DNA of 41,532 bases from Candidatus Latescibacterota bacterium (GTDB lineage: Bacteria; Latescibacterota; Latescibacteria; Latescibacterales; Latescibacteraceae): NCBI GenBank assembly GCA_016927495.1, contig JAFGMP010000109.1:1-41532 (forward strand). The letters run 5' to 3'. Each line of letters starts with the position of its first letter. The stretch's first letter is position 1. The notes below the pieces were generated by a model that was given only the letters and a program-made list of their open reading frames with translations, was not told the DNA's origin and made no database searches. Positions 16,527-25,426 of this stretch are shown in pieces. The position numbers and the translations under genes were made by a program.

Positions 16527-17864
16527 TCACATGTCACTCAAAGTTTCACCGATTATCATCCAATATGCAGTGATCATAACCACTCCGGATGGCGGAATAA
16601 TTTTTGTGTCATAACCGGGAACCTCGACAACCGCATCGCCATGTTTCCAGTACACGTCGATATATGTATCGATTTTGCTTTTATCAGGGCTGACAGGTTG
16701 ACCCTCACCGATATCAGTCGGCCCCGGAGTCATAACACAGATTGTTTTTGCTCCGACTTCTTTCGCAAGATTTAACTCCCGCTCCGGAGTGTAGGAATAA
16801 CCGACATGAAGCCATGTGTCGCCTTTCGACAGCACTCCTTCAAGATAGTCCCTGCCGTACATGTTCGGCAGTTCCTCGAATATATCCGGATAGCTGGATG
16901 TCCGGAACTGCGAAACCATAAAGTGCCCGATAACACTGGCAACTACTTTATGGCCCGAATTAATGGTTTCGGCACAGGTTTTACCTGCCTGGCGGAAAAG
17001 ACCGAGTTCGTTCGCTTTGATCTCACGGAGATAGCCGCGTACGGTATTTACGTATTGTCTACCCAAAACTCCGGCGGCGACAGGGTTTATATTCATGTCG
17101 GGATGAAAACGATATTCCCCTGCTGCCGTATTGCGTTTAGCCGCACCCGGTATAAACATGCTCTGGTAGAGGGATGGCATTTTCCCCTTCCGTGTCAGTG
17201 CGGCGACATATTCCGAAATGAATGTCCATTCATTTATAACATTCGCCATGACACCGACCGGTCCGGTTTTTTTGGTTCCGATTGTCATTACCGGGACTTC
17301 ACCGGCTTCCAGCCCGTTAGCGATCAGATAATCACCCATTCCGGCAATTTTTGATGACCGTGATCCGAATACGATTATAAGAGCGCCCTGGTCTTTGAGC
17401 TTTTTGATCTGGGCTGCCTGTACATCCGGTCTCAGTTCGTTTGTGCCGACAAGAACTATATCATCGGATTTGACCTCATTGTTAATCGGTACGGGTTGTA
17501 CATGTCGAAGTCCGCCGGCACGGTCGCATGCTTCAGCCACGAATCCGCCCCAGTCTTCGGTCATCGGGTACTGGGCTCCGCCGCCGGGCATCATTTTTAC
17601 TTCTTCCTTACCTGTCCTTGTGACTGTTTCATCATCGGTGACATACAGATTACCGCCTTTAATCGCACGGTCCGCTGCTGCTTCCGCAGCTTTCGTGATT
17701 TCACTCATTATCGATTCGGTGTGATCGAAACAACCGATAACTTTTGTGATGTATACCTCGGCAGGACTTGTTTTAATGGGCACTGTAGCCTCCTCTTCTT
17801 TTTGAGCACATCCCAAAACAACCGGAATAACAACCGACACCATCAGTACGAGCAAATAACGCAT
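16527..17864 (-). CDS. lipoprotein with two SIS-like domains (order: UPF0309-type first)
   Basis: This 445-residue protein starts with a lipoprotein signal peptide (lipobox before Cys19, VVLGC). Residues about 36-245 match the pattern of UPF0309/SIS_2 sugar-phosphate-binding proteins: ADRAIKGGNLYV, EACDRAGGL, DDIVLVGTNELRPDVQAA and the closing KGKMPSLYQSMFIPG. Residues about 266-445 form a second SIS-like unit (AETINSGHKVVASVIGH, GDTWLHVGYSYTPERELNLAKEVGA). SIS proteins normally act in the cytosol on sugar phosphates, so an exported pair is odd. The phosphate-binding Ser/Gly motif is altered, so binding of an unphosphorylated or other ligand is possible. GGAGGG precedes the ATG. Two paralogues at 22556-25426 carry the two domains in the opposite order. 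Confidence 0.7.
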   Translation of the reverse strand: MRYLLVLMVSVVIPVVLGCAQKEEEATVPIKTSPAEVYITKVIGCFDHTESIMSEITKAAEAAADRAIKGGNLYVTDDETVTRTGKEEVKMMPGGGAQYPMTEDWGGFVAEACDRAGGLRHVQPVPINNEVKSDDIVLVGTNELRPDVQAAQIKKLKDQGALIIVFGSRSSKIAGMGDYLIANGLEAGEVPVMTIGTKKTGPVGVMANVINEWTFISEYVAALTRKGKMPSLYQSMFIPGAAKRNTAAGEYRFHPDMNINPVAAGVLGRQYVNTVRGYLREIKANELGLFRQAGKTCAETINSGHKVVASVIGHFMVSQFRTSSYPDIFEELPNMYGRDYLEGVLSKGDTWLHVGYSYTPERELNLAKEVGAKTICVMTPGPTDIGEGQPVSPDKSKIDTYIDVYWKHGDAVVEVPGYDTKIIPPSGVVMITAYWMIIGETLSDM

Positions 17865-17898
17865 TGTCTTTCCCTCCGTTTTATTAAAATTTGGTTTG

Positions 17899-19479
17899 TC
17901 ACAATCCTTTATAGGTGAAGTTACGAAATGTTACTGTTCCTTCTCCTGCCGAAAAAAGGCCGGTCCGTAAACTGAAAAAACCACCGAATGTATTATGATG
18001 ATATCCCGATGTCTCAAAACTTCTGTCCGATTTTACCCATGTGTTGCCGTCAACACTGTAGTAGGTGCTTACTTCGTGCTTGTCGTTAACTATTCGCAGA
18101 AAAACATGTGAGCTGACAGTGTTTTTTTCATGTGTATAATCCCGTCCCCGCATATATGTAATGAAATAATCTTTGCTGACACCGATTCCTGCATATGCTT
18201 CGGAATTATAATATAATACCAGTCCTCCGACAGAAGTATCCGTGATTTGGGCTTCAACGGTAATTTCATACGCCTCGTTAACCGGTATGCACAGCAGAGG
18301 AAAGCTGTCGGCAGGTGTTTTCCCATTCGATTTAAATATGAGCTTTTTGTCTTTTAATAGTAATCTGTCCGGTGTATATTCCTTGAAAAATTGCCACTGG
18401 ATTCCCAATGTGTCTCCTGAAAAATCATCCGACAATTTCATGCCGTGTACTATACGGTTACCGGCAGGTTTTCGTATGGATTGTGCCGCATCGATATTAT
18501 CGGGGACTTTAAACCAGCCGTCACCGGTCCATTCAATCGGTTCCATTAACGTTTGTCTGCCGAGAGTATAGAAATTCTTTTCGTAACCGTGATACATTAT
18601 CCACCAGTTACCGTTTGTGTCATCCACCAGCGTTCCGTGCCCACGAGACCACCAGCGCTCGTCCTTGTTTCCGGTGTGTACTATGGGATTATACGGGGAA
18701 TGTTCCCATGGCCCCCAGGGAGTTTTGGAACGAGATGAAACTACCATGTGACTTGTTGCCGGGCCTGCTGTGCCGCCCTCTGCAACTGTCAGATAATAAT
18801 AACCGTCTTTATGTGTAAGTTTCGGTGATTCGAGGCAGAAACACTCTACTATCCAGTCTTTTGGGAACTGCCATCCGTCATATACTTTTCTCGGTTCCCC
18901 GACAACTGACAAACCGTCATCGGTCAATTCAGCCAGATAGCCGTTCGATAGATGAAGATACCGTTTGCTGTCGGGGCCGACCACATGGCCGGGATCGATG
19001 TGTCCGACTTTCAGATCAACGGGTTTACTCCAGGGACCTTCGGGAGATGGCGCAGTGACAACATAGTTTGTTCCGTCAGCAGGGAAAAAGATGTAATACA
19101 CATCACCATATTTAATGAAGTCCGGTGCCCAGACAGAACCGACATAATCATATAGTGCGCGGCACACCGGCTCCCAGTTCACGAGGTCTTTGGAGTGGAA
19201 AATCAACAGTCCGGGATAGTATTCGAAGGAGGAGTGGGTCATATAGTAATCATCACCGATGCGAAGAACTGACGGATCGGGATAATCACCACCGAAAATA
19301 GGATTTATGTAATGGCCGTTGCCTATGTCAGCATGACGCTGTTTTTCGTATGACATTTTCCTGTTGTCGTTATTTTGGCTTACGGCAGGGAGATTCCATA
19401 GGCAAAAAATAAATGTAAAAGAAAAAAACAAATAACATTTCATTGTATGTTTTTTTATTCGAAAAGATTGCTTCGTCAT
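17899..19479 (-). CDS. exported glycoside hydrolase family 43 enzyme
   Basis: This is a beta-xylosidase/arabinofuranosidase-type glycosidase with a five-bladed propeller. The catalytic triad of GH43 is visible (numbering from ATG 19479): Asp68 in GDYPDPSVLR, Asp162 in GHIDPGH and Glu217 in CLESPKL. A C-terminal beta-sandwich of about 180 residues (from near KLSDDFSGDTLGIQW) is the usual GH43 accessory domain. A signal peptide (KCYLFFSFTFIFCLWNLPAVSQ) directs export. The start is uncertain: ATG 19479 has GAGG at good spacing but lies inside a dispersed palindromic repeat; ATG 19443, directly at the signal peptide, is the likely ancestral start. The gene lies between exported SIS-like and cupin genes on the same strand, pointing to shared work on sugars outside the cytoplasm. 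Confidence 0.88.
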   Translation of the reverse strand: MTKQSFRIKKHTMKCYLFFSFTFIFCLWNLPAVSQNNDNRKMSYEKQRHADIGNGHYINPIFGGDYPDPSVLRIGDDYYMTHSSFEYYPGLLIFHSKDLVNWEPVCRALYDYVGSVWAPDFIKYGDVYYIFFPADGTNYVVTAPSPEGPWSKPVDLKVGHIDPGHVVGPDSKRYLHLSNGYLAELTDDGLSVVGEPRKVYDGWQFPKDWIVECFCLESPKLTHKDGYYYLTVAEGGTAGPATSHMVVSSRSKTPWGPWEHSPYNPIVHTGNKDERWWSRGHGTLVDDTNGNWWIMYHGYEKNFYTLGRQTLMEPIEWTGDGWFKVPDNIDAAQSIRKPAGNRIVHGMKLSDDFSGDTLGIQWQFFKEYTPDRLLLKDKKLIFKSNGKTPADSFPLLCIPVNEAYEITVEAQITDTSVGGLVLYYNSEAYAGIGVSKDYFITYMRGRDYTHEKNTVSSHVFLRIVNDKHEVSTYYSVDGNTWVKSDRSFETSGYHHNTFGGFFSLRTGLFSAGEGTVTFRNFTYKGL

Positions 19480-19498
19480 TTCATTCCTCACAATGACA
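19474..19498. repeat. dispersed palindromic repeat, copy A
   Basis: A 25-base unit, CGTCATTTCATTCC at its start and CACAATGACA at its end, matches copy B at 38714-38738 at 22 of 25 positions. The ends (CGTCAT and ATGACA) are near-inverted. It overlaps the 5' end of the GH43 reading frame. The unit resembles the widespread GTCATTGCGAGG-type intergenic repeats of environmental genomes. Confidence 0.7.
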
Positions 19499-19544
19499 TG
19501 CGTATCGAGTCCAAATTAGTATAAAAAACTTCTTTCCATATAAC

Positions 19545-20426
19545 TCATTTTCTCAATTCGTGATCTCCGTACCGGGCAAAATAAAACATGTTAATCATCC
19601 TGTCGGAGACATTGAAATTTGCATGAGGTGTTTTACCGTCAGGGGGTATTAAATATGCTGTTCCGGGTAGTTGATGCCTGATTTTTTTCCCAATCAGAAC
19701 ATATATGTCATCATTTATAGTTGTCCATACCTCTTCAGTCCCTTTGACATGACTGTGGGGGTGGAAAAACGTCATGGCATCGAACTGGCAGGTTAATATG
19801 GATTCCAGTGTCCCAAGCCCGTCCTTTGTCGTAAAAAGCGATTTGACAATTCCTACCCAGTGGGCATCGGAACTGCTTACCGGAGTGGTATTTTCATTCC
19901 TGACAAGCATGTCATCATTAACACGGAAACCTTCAGGCACCGGTTCGGCGATCAGATACATGGTCAACGGTGTATCTGAGGTGTTCTGTATGCTGAATTC
20001 AAGTTTCGCCGGCATAAGTATGGAAATTCCGCAATACAGGTCCGCTGAAGTTTTTCCTGTTGAAATAGTACCTTTGCCGGTAATAATATAGAAGATTTCC
20101 TGCTCATCTTTAAGAGTGATCGGCGTTGTGGAAGCATAAGCGTCCAGGGTAGCATATGTAAATCGGTTGACATAAGCGAGTACTGCCCCTCTTGCCGGTG
20201 GATTTTCGGGATCACCTTTGGTCAGGATATCACGTTCCACCAGAGAACCGTGCGTATGATAAGGCATCGATTCCTTCCAGTTTCCCACATACATGTCGAT
20301 ATCGGGATCGGTTTTCGGGTTGTAAGGATTGGGATCGAGCATGCTGTAATCAGGTGTCTGGCTGATAGCTGCCAAAGAAACAAGGAGCATTAAAGTCAGA
20401 CAAAAAAACATCCATATCTTTTTCAT
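19545..20426 (-). CDS. exported bicupin, copy 1
   Basis: This 293-residue protein has a signal peptide (MKKIWMFFCLTLMLLVSLAAIS) and two cupin barrels. The first (about residues 85-165, with EQEIFYIITGKGTI) lacks the metal histidines. The second keeps both cupin motifs: HPHSHVKGTEEVW gives His224, His226 and Glu231, and PGTAYLIPPDGKTPHANFN gives His268. It is therefore probably a one-metal protein acting on, or sensing, a small molecule outside the cytoplasm. A paralogue lies at 21627-22496. AGGAAGG precedes the ATG. About 66 bases before the start is a MITE-like insertion. It is followed downstream by GH43, consistent with sugar handling, but the activity is unknown. Confidence 0.8.
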   Translation of the reverse strand: MKKIWMFFCLTLMLLVSLAAISQTPDYSMLDPNPYNPKTDPDIDMYVGNWKESMPYHTHGSLVERDILTKGDPENPPARGAVLAYVNRFTYATLDAYASTTPITLKDEQEIFYIITGKGTISTGKTSADLYCGISILMPAKLEFSIQNTSDTPLTMYLIAEPVPEGFRVNDDMLVRNENTTPVSSSDAHWVGIVKSLFTTKDGLGTLESILTCQFDAMTFFHPHSHVKGTEEVWTTINDDIYVLIGKKIRHQLPGTAYLIPPDGKTPHANFNVSDRMINMFYFARYGDHELRK

Positions 20427-20491
20427 TTTTTTACCTTCCTATTATTACCAGCTAATGTCAGTTGATCATACACACCGCCAGATACTTTTTT

Positions 20492-20662
20492 CCGGTTATA
20501 CCTTTAGTTAAGCAAAGTTTATCTTTCTTTTCTTTCTAAAGGAATATAGCGATACAACAGCAAGCTAAAGCATGCTGTTATAGGTAAAATCCACAAAAAC
20601 AAACTGCTTTAGCTGTCTGTCACATTTCCCCAATCTTTAAGCTTAACTAAGGGGATAACCAG
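20492..20662. mobile_element. 171-bp MITE-like element with terminal inverted repeats and 10-bp target duplication
   Basis: The left end CCGGTTATACCTTTAGTTAAGC would be 22 bases; its reverse complement is matched at 19 of 22 positions by the right end at 20641-20662. Both sides are flanked by the identical 10-mer ATACTTTTTT (20482-20491 and 20663-20672), as expected of a target-site duplication. The inside has no reading frame but contains a second perfect inverted repeat, AGCTAAAGCA (20563-20572) with TGCTTTAGCT (20605-20614). A competing 7-bp stem AACAGCA/TGCTGTT overlaps it. The element starts 10 bases past the stop of the YihY gene. A non-autonomous relative of an IS4-type element is possible from the duplication length and the AGTTAAG end motif, but this is a guess. 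Confidence 0.7.
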
Positions 20663-20682
20663 ATACTTTTTTTATCTTTTTC

Positions 20683-21546
20683 TCAATCCATCAAATTCGA
20701 AAATGAGCCGAATTTATGAGCGTACACTTTTGTAAAAACAGCTCCAAGCAAAAAAACAACAGAAGAGTAAAATACCCACACAAAAAGGACGGTGAATGAT
20801 CCGATAGCCCCGTATGCCGATCCGATATCGACATGGCCGATGTACAATCTCAGGATTATCTGAGCGACAGACAGCAATAATGTCGTCACACTTGCGCCGA
20901 CGATAACATCCGACCAGTAAATTTTCAAATCAGGCAATAACTTATATATCATGGTAAACAACAATGTTATTATGAGAAAGCTCATTATCATATCCAATAT
21001 CTGTAATATATAGCCGTGAAATGGAATAAAATCAGATAACAGTTCACTCAGCACTGCGAAAGATGAGCTTTTCACAATTAGTAGTATTACCATAATTCCC
21101 ATAAATATTACAAGGCTGAAAGAGAACAGGTAATTTTTCAACAACCGGATAACGCCTTTTTCGGTACTATGTTCAATTCCCCAGATCAGATGCAATGCAT
21201 TCCTGATCTGGAAGAAAATCATTGTTGCGCCGATTAACACTAATGGAAAACTGAAAATTGTTACAAAATAGCTCGATGGGGGCGAGTATGCCAACTCGAT
21301 AATCGATTCAATGATTTCCGCAGGCTGTTGGCCCACAATATGCTGAATTTGAAGAACTATCTGGCCTTCCGCTGCCTTTTCCCCGAAAATAATTCCGACT
21401 ATTCTGATTGTGATAACTAAAATCGGACCGAGAGAAAAAATTACGTAGAACGCAATGGCTGCTCCGATCAGTTCGGGTTTCTGCTGACGCCATTCACTAA
21501 ATGTTTCTTTGATTATTCCGGTGATATTTTTTTGTAAATCTGCCAA
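20683..21546 (-). CDS. YihY/BrkB-family inner-membrane protein
   Basis: This 287-residue protein has about six membrane segments. It shows the family pattern: AAIAFYVIFSLGPILV near residue 30, a long loop with LAYSPPSSYFVTIFSF, and a C-terminal half with GAYGAIGSFTVLFVWVFYSSVVFLLGAVFTKVY. The start is a TTG with only weak GGGAT spacing; no better start is visible and the N-terminus matches the family from there. Members have no settled role (once thought to be RNase BN). It lies between the two bicupin genes, splitting the paralogues, and may simply be a passenger in the transcript. Confidence 0.88.
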   Translation of the reverse strand: MADLQKNITGIIKETFSEWRQQKPELIGAAIAFYVIFSLGPILVITIRIVGIIFGEKAAEGQIVLQIQHIVGQQPAEIIESIIELAYSPPSSYFVTIFSFPLVLIGATMIFFQIRNALHLIWGIEHSTEKGVIRLLKNYLFSFSLVIFMGIMVILLIVKSSSFAVLSELLSDFIPFHGYILQILDMIMSFLIITLLFTMIYKLLPDLKIYWSDVIVGASVTTLLLSVAQIILRLYIGHVDIGSAYGAIGSFTVLFVWVFYSSVVFLLGAVFTKVYAHKFGSFSNLMD

Positions 21547-21626
21547 TTAATTATCCCGCAATGATATATAAATTCTCTCAGGCATATGACATTGCAAATT
21601 AGTCGATTAACCTTATACACCGGATA

Positions 21627-22496
21627 TCAGGGGACTCTCATTAACCAGAACAGTTTCAACGGTTCGTCCGTCACATTGATTGTGGCATGAGGAGTCAGGC
21701 CATTCGGTGGAATTTTATATGCGGCGCCGGGAGGCAGTTCACGAATCTGTTTGCCGAGAAGGATGACAATATCGCCTTTCAATGCGAACCATATTTCCTC
21801 GACGCCTTCACCGTGGCTGTGCGGTTGTCCCATGGTCATAGGATCGAACCAGACAGGCCCCATGCCAGCGAGTGTTGCGAGGCCATGATCTTTACCGAAA
21901 AGAAGTTTATAAATATGAGTCCAGTGAACATTGCTCGATGCCGGAGTCAATATGTTTTCATCACGAACCACCATTTCTTTTTTTGTAGCAAATCCCTGAG
22001 GAACCGGCTCACCGATAAGGTACATTGTCAGCGGTTCATCGCCGGTATTTGTCATGGTAAATTCCAGCCCCGGCGGCATCAATACACCGATACCCTCATA
22101 AAGGTCGGCTGTCTTTTTTCCGGCTGTGATCGTGCCTTTGCCTTTGTAAATGTAGAATACGATCTGTTCGGTCTCGAGTTTGGATGGCGCAGTTGTTGTA
22201 TGAGCATTCAGTGTGCCGTGCGAAAGTCGTTTTAACGAAGTCAGCACCGCACCTTCGGCTTTGGGGCGCATAGGATCGCCGTCACTTTCGGTAAATATAT
22301 CCCGTTCGATAAGTGAGCCGAATATATGACGCGGCATCGACTGTTTCCAGCTTCGTATGAACATGTCGATATGCGGTTCAATTGCCGGATCGTAAGGTTT
22401 TCCGTCAAGCTGGCTGTAATCGGGCGCCTGTGCGAATGCAAAAGCAGCAATCAGAAACATGCTTATACAACATATCGAAAGCATCATTCTTCTCAT
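21627..22496 (-). CDS. exported bicupin, copy 2
   Basis: This 289-residue paralogue of the bicupin at 19545-20426 has the same architecture: signal peptide (MRRMMLSICCISMFLIAAFAFA), the DYSQLDGKPYDP opening, a histidine-poor first cupin and a metal-type second cupin. The second cupin retains QPHSHGEGVEEIWF and PGAAYKIPPNGLTPHATIN, so all three His and the Glu ligands are present. The shared lines MPxHxxGSLxERDI and PLTMYLIxEPVPxGF confirm recent common origin, though they differ at many positions. AGGAG lies before the ATG. It is directly downstream of a double-SIS lipoprotein gene (59 bases), so cupin and SIS-like proteins probably work together. The ligand is unknown. Confidence 0.8.
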   Translation of the reverse strand: MRRMMLSICCISMFLIAAFAFAQAPDYSQLDGKPYDPAIEPHIDMFIRSWKQSMPRHIFGSLIERDIFTESDGDPMRPKAEGAVLTSLKRLSHGTLNAHTTTAPSKLETEQIVFYIYKGKGTITAGKKTADLYEGIGVLMPPGLEFTMTNTGDEPLTMYLIGEPVPQGFATKKEMVVRDENILTPASSNVHWTHIYKLLFGKDHGLATLAGMGPVWFDPMTMGQPHSHGEGVEEIWFALKGDIVILLGKQIRELPPGAAYKIPPNGLTPHATINVTDEPLKLFWLMRVP

Positions 22497-22555
22497 TGTG
22501 TTTCTCCTTGTAAAAAAATTTTAGACATTAATGTTGAAAATTATTTTTCAGACGA

Positions 22556-23902
22556 TCAATAGCCTCGCTTCAGAAAATCATCCCGTATGGATTCATCATA
22601 TTCCCTGCCACCGGGTACATGATAACTCATCCAGTAATACGGAGCCTCTCCGCGTTTTTCCATTGCCTGAACATATCCGCCGACAACCGCCCAGAACGCA
22701 AAGTTGTTCATCATGGTCGTCGTCGGAATAATTTTATTGGGATAACCCGGAATGTCAAGGACTCCGTAAACATCCCCGCTGAGGTTATCCAGACTTAGAT
22801 CGCATAATTCCCTGAGTGGTGCAGTCGGGATGTTGTCCTCGCGTTCGAAAGGGAATATACCTATTAAAAATGCATTTTTGTCCCGAATTTTTTGCGCCAT
22901 CCCGATTTCCTCTTCCGGAGTGGCATTCGATAACGCAAGAATGACTACATCTTTGGAGGTGAGCGAATCCGGTTTCAGCGGATAAACTCCCATCAGGCCG
23001 CCTGCAGTGCCATTGGATTCGATCCAGAACTCGTTGCGGGGGCTCCATGGATGGATTCTGCCGCCTGAGAGTACACGGTCGGCTATCTCCTCACCGACGT
23101 TGTTCACGGCTCCGATATAACGTTCATGGAATGCGCTCAACCTTTCCATGAGCGTATCGATATATGTTTCCGCTGCCTGATGTGTACCCGATGTGTCTTT
23201 ATAGGCCAGATTATGGGCAAGCTGGGCAGTGAGAAGCCAGTATCCAACGACTGTCATCGGGCTGGTTGGCAGGATTTTCAGGTGAAGGGTAGGAGTGAGC
23301 GCCGGAGTTACGATACCGTCCTCCTTTGGCCCCCATGTGTAGATAAACATGTTGGTCATGTCTTCGATAAAATAATCGGGATGATCATTAAAATTTAGAG
23401 GCGAGTAGCGGTTTGTGGTCATGGGGAAACCGATTCCGACAACATAACAACCGTTTTTGTATGCTTTTTCGACATGTTCGCTCGGATTGGCGACCATAAG
23501 AAAATCATTCGGGCCAAGTTCGGGTGTTCCGGGGTATCCACTGTTCTGGCCTTTAGGATCAGGTGCAATATTCGGATTCCCCGGTATATCCCCGGCGCAT
23601 GCGCCGCCGTACATAATGTGCGGAGTCCCGATCCCGGATATAGTCTTTCCACCTGACATCTTACGTTGTGCGCCTATTTTACTTGCTTCGCCGATCTTGC
23701 CGAGTTCACGTACCTTGATCATATGCAGCAGATCATATGACATTCGCAAATACAAATCGGCGTAGTTACCCAACTCCGGGAAATAGGTTTCTTCATCTGG
23801 TCCGGATTGATCTGTCGAACACCCCGTCATGTAGAAAATTCCTCCGGTGATTATTAATAAAGTGGCGCCGATACCCAAAATACGACGTAATAGAATATCC
23901 AT
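22556..23902 (-). CDS. lipoprotein with two SIS-like domains (order: UPF0309-type second), copy 1
   Basis: This 448-residue protein carries a lipoprotein-type signal peptide with Cys28 in YMTGC. Residues about 46-230 form one SIS-like unit (ASKIGAQRKMSGGKTISGIGTPHIM, then GPNDFLMVANPSEHVEKAYKNG). Residues about 255-448 form the UPF0309-like unit: EEIADRVLSGGRI, NGTAGGLMGVYPL, KDVVILALSNATPEEEIGMAQKIRDKN, and the closing KRGEAPYYWMSYHVPGGREY. This is the reverse of the order in the paralogue at 16527-17864. It is a close relative of the next gene (23978-25426). GGAG lies before the ATG. Export plus the bicupin neighbour suggest a role in handling sugars or sugar acids at the envelope. Confidence 0.7.
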   Translation of the reverse strand: MDILLRRILGIGATLLIITGGIFYMTGCSTDQSGPDEETYFPELGNYADLYLRMSYDLLHMIKVRELGKIGEASKIGAQRKMSGGKTISGIGTPHIMYGGACAGDIPGNPNIAPDPKGQNSGYPGTPELGPNDFLMVANPSEHVEKAYKNGCYVVGIGFPMTTNRYSPLNFNDHPDYFIEDMTNMFIYTWGPKEDGIVTPALTPTLHLKILPTSPMTVVGYWLLTAQLAHNLAYKDTSGTHQAAETYIDTLMERLSAFHERYIGAVNNVGEEIADRVLSGGRIHPWSPRNEFWIESNGTAGGLMGVYPLKPDSLTSKDVVILALSNATPEEEIGMAQKIRDKNAFLIGIFPFEREDNIPTAPLRELCDLSLDNLSGDVYGVLDIPGYPNKIIPTTTMMNNFAFWAVVGGYVQAMEKRGEAPYYWMSYHVPGGREYDESIRDDFLKRGY

Positions 23903-23977
23903 GTTAGCTCTCCGTGACTCAAAGATGCAATTTTATATAAAAAATTATTTATAGAATAATAAAAACTGCCTGTCCGA

Positions 23978-25426
23978 TCAATAACCTCTTTCAAGAAAGT
24001 GGACATGGATCGAATCGGTATATGCCTTGCCTCCGGGTACGTGCCAGCTCATCCAGTAGTACGGCGCCACACCCTGAGCTTCCATATTCTGCACATAGGC
24101 TCCGATGATCGCCCAGAATGCGTAATTGTTCATCATGGCCATAGTCGGGATGATTTTATCTTCATAACCCGGCATTTCGAGAACACCGTACTTGTCGCCG
24201 CTCACATTATCCAGGCTGACATCGCACAGCTCACCGAGCGGAGCTGTCGAGAAACCGTCCTCACGGTCAAACGGATAAATCCCGACAAGGTACGCATTCT
24301 TTCCCCGGATTTGTTTCGCAAGTCCAAGCTCAATCTCCGGTGTTGCTCCCGCCATAGCCAGTACCACGACGTCTTTCGGAGTCAGTTCTTCCGGCTTGAA
24401 TTCTGCCGGGGCAATGATTTTGCTGGAATATGATCCCGTGCTGGTGTAGAATCCTCCCGGATGGATTGGGTATATTCCCATCAACGAACCGGCAGTACCG
24501 CCCGCTTCGTAATAAAACTCCCACCGTGAGCTGTGAACATACAGTTTGCCGCCGGACAGCACCCTGTCGGCGATTTCCTTGCCGATAATATTAACATCAT
24601 CGATATAATTTGCATGAAATGTTGCGAGGCGTTTCATGAGAATGTCAAGATACTGTTCTGCTGCCTCGTATGATCCAGATGTATCGGTATACGCAAGATT
24701 ATGAGCAAGCTGTGCGGTGATAAGCCAGTATGCTACGACGGTCATGGGGCTTGTCGGGCATATTTTCAGATGTGGTGTCAATGCCGGTGTTACAAAACCA
24801 TCCTCTTTCGGGCCCCATGTATAGATCATCATATCGACTTGTGATTCCATAGTAATTTCAGCGTGATCGTTGAAAGCAGGCGGAGAGTATCGGTTTGTCG
24901 ACATGGGATAGCCGATACCAAGGAAATAGCATCCTTTATTACGGACATCCTGCTTTCCGGTCCCCGCAGTGATGAGGAAATCACCTTTTCCAAGCTCGGG
25001 GAATCCTCCCTGCCTGGGATGTTTGGGATGGTTAATGTTGTAATCAGGCGCAATATTGGGATTTCCGGGAACATCTTCATCACATGCGCCGGCATACATG
25101 ATGTGGGGTGTGCTGATATTCGACCAGATTGTCCCGCCCGCGAGTTTGCGCTGTGCTGCGATTTTTGTGGCTTCTCCGATTTTTCCCAGTTCACGGACAC
25201 GCATCATGTGAAGCAGATCATATGAGCCGCGCAGATAGAGATCGGCATAATTATCCAGTTTCGGGAAATACATTTCTTTCTGTTGGGGTTGTGTAGTATT
25301 GCATCCCGAAATGTTTATCAAAGAACCGATACATATAATAAACACAACAAATAAAATGTTTTCCTTTTTTATCAAGCGGTTCAATTGAACCTCCCTAAAT
25401 GTTTGAATTAAATTTTTAATGTTCAT
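23978..25426 (-). CDS. lipoprotein with two SIS-like domains (order: UPF0309-type second), copy 2
   Basis: This 482-residue protein is closely related to 22556-23902 along its whole length; shared stretches include MYxGAC, YTWGPKEDG, TSPMTVVxYWL and VPGGxxY. A longer basic N-terminus leads into the lipobox NISGC (Cys42). The second SIS-like unit has an insert of about 20 residues (GGFYTSTGSYSSKIIAPAEF) before KDVVVLAMAGATPEIELG. Tandem duplication of this gene type next to a bicupin suggests dose or specificity differences. Its start overlaps the stop of the upstream DUF362 gene (ATGA), so the two are translationally coupled. Confidence 0.72.
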   Translation of the reverse strand: MNIKNLIQTFREVQLNRLIKKENILFVVFIICIGSLINISGCNTTQPQQKEMYFPKLDNYADLYLRGSYDLLHMMRVRELGKIGEATKIAAQRKLAGGTIWSNISTPHIMYAGACDEDVPGNPNIAPDYNINHPKHPRQGGFPELGKGDFLITAGTGKQDVRNKGCYFLGIGYPMSTNRYSPPAFNDHAEITMESQVDMMIYTWGPKEDGFVTPALTPHLKICPTSPMTVVAYWLITAQLAHNLAYTDTSGSYEAAEQYLDILMKRLATFHANYIDDVNIIGKEIADRVLSGGKLYVHSSRWEFYYEAGGTAGSLMGIYPIHPGGFYTSTGSYSSKIIAPAEFKPEELTPKDVVVLAMAGATPEIELGLAKQIRGKNAYLVGIYPFDREDGFSTAPLGELCDVSLDNVSGDKYGVLEMPGYEDKIIPTMAMMNNYAFWAIIGAYVQNMEAQGVAPYYWMSWHVPGGKAYTDSIHVHFLERGY

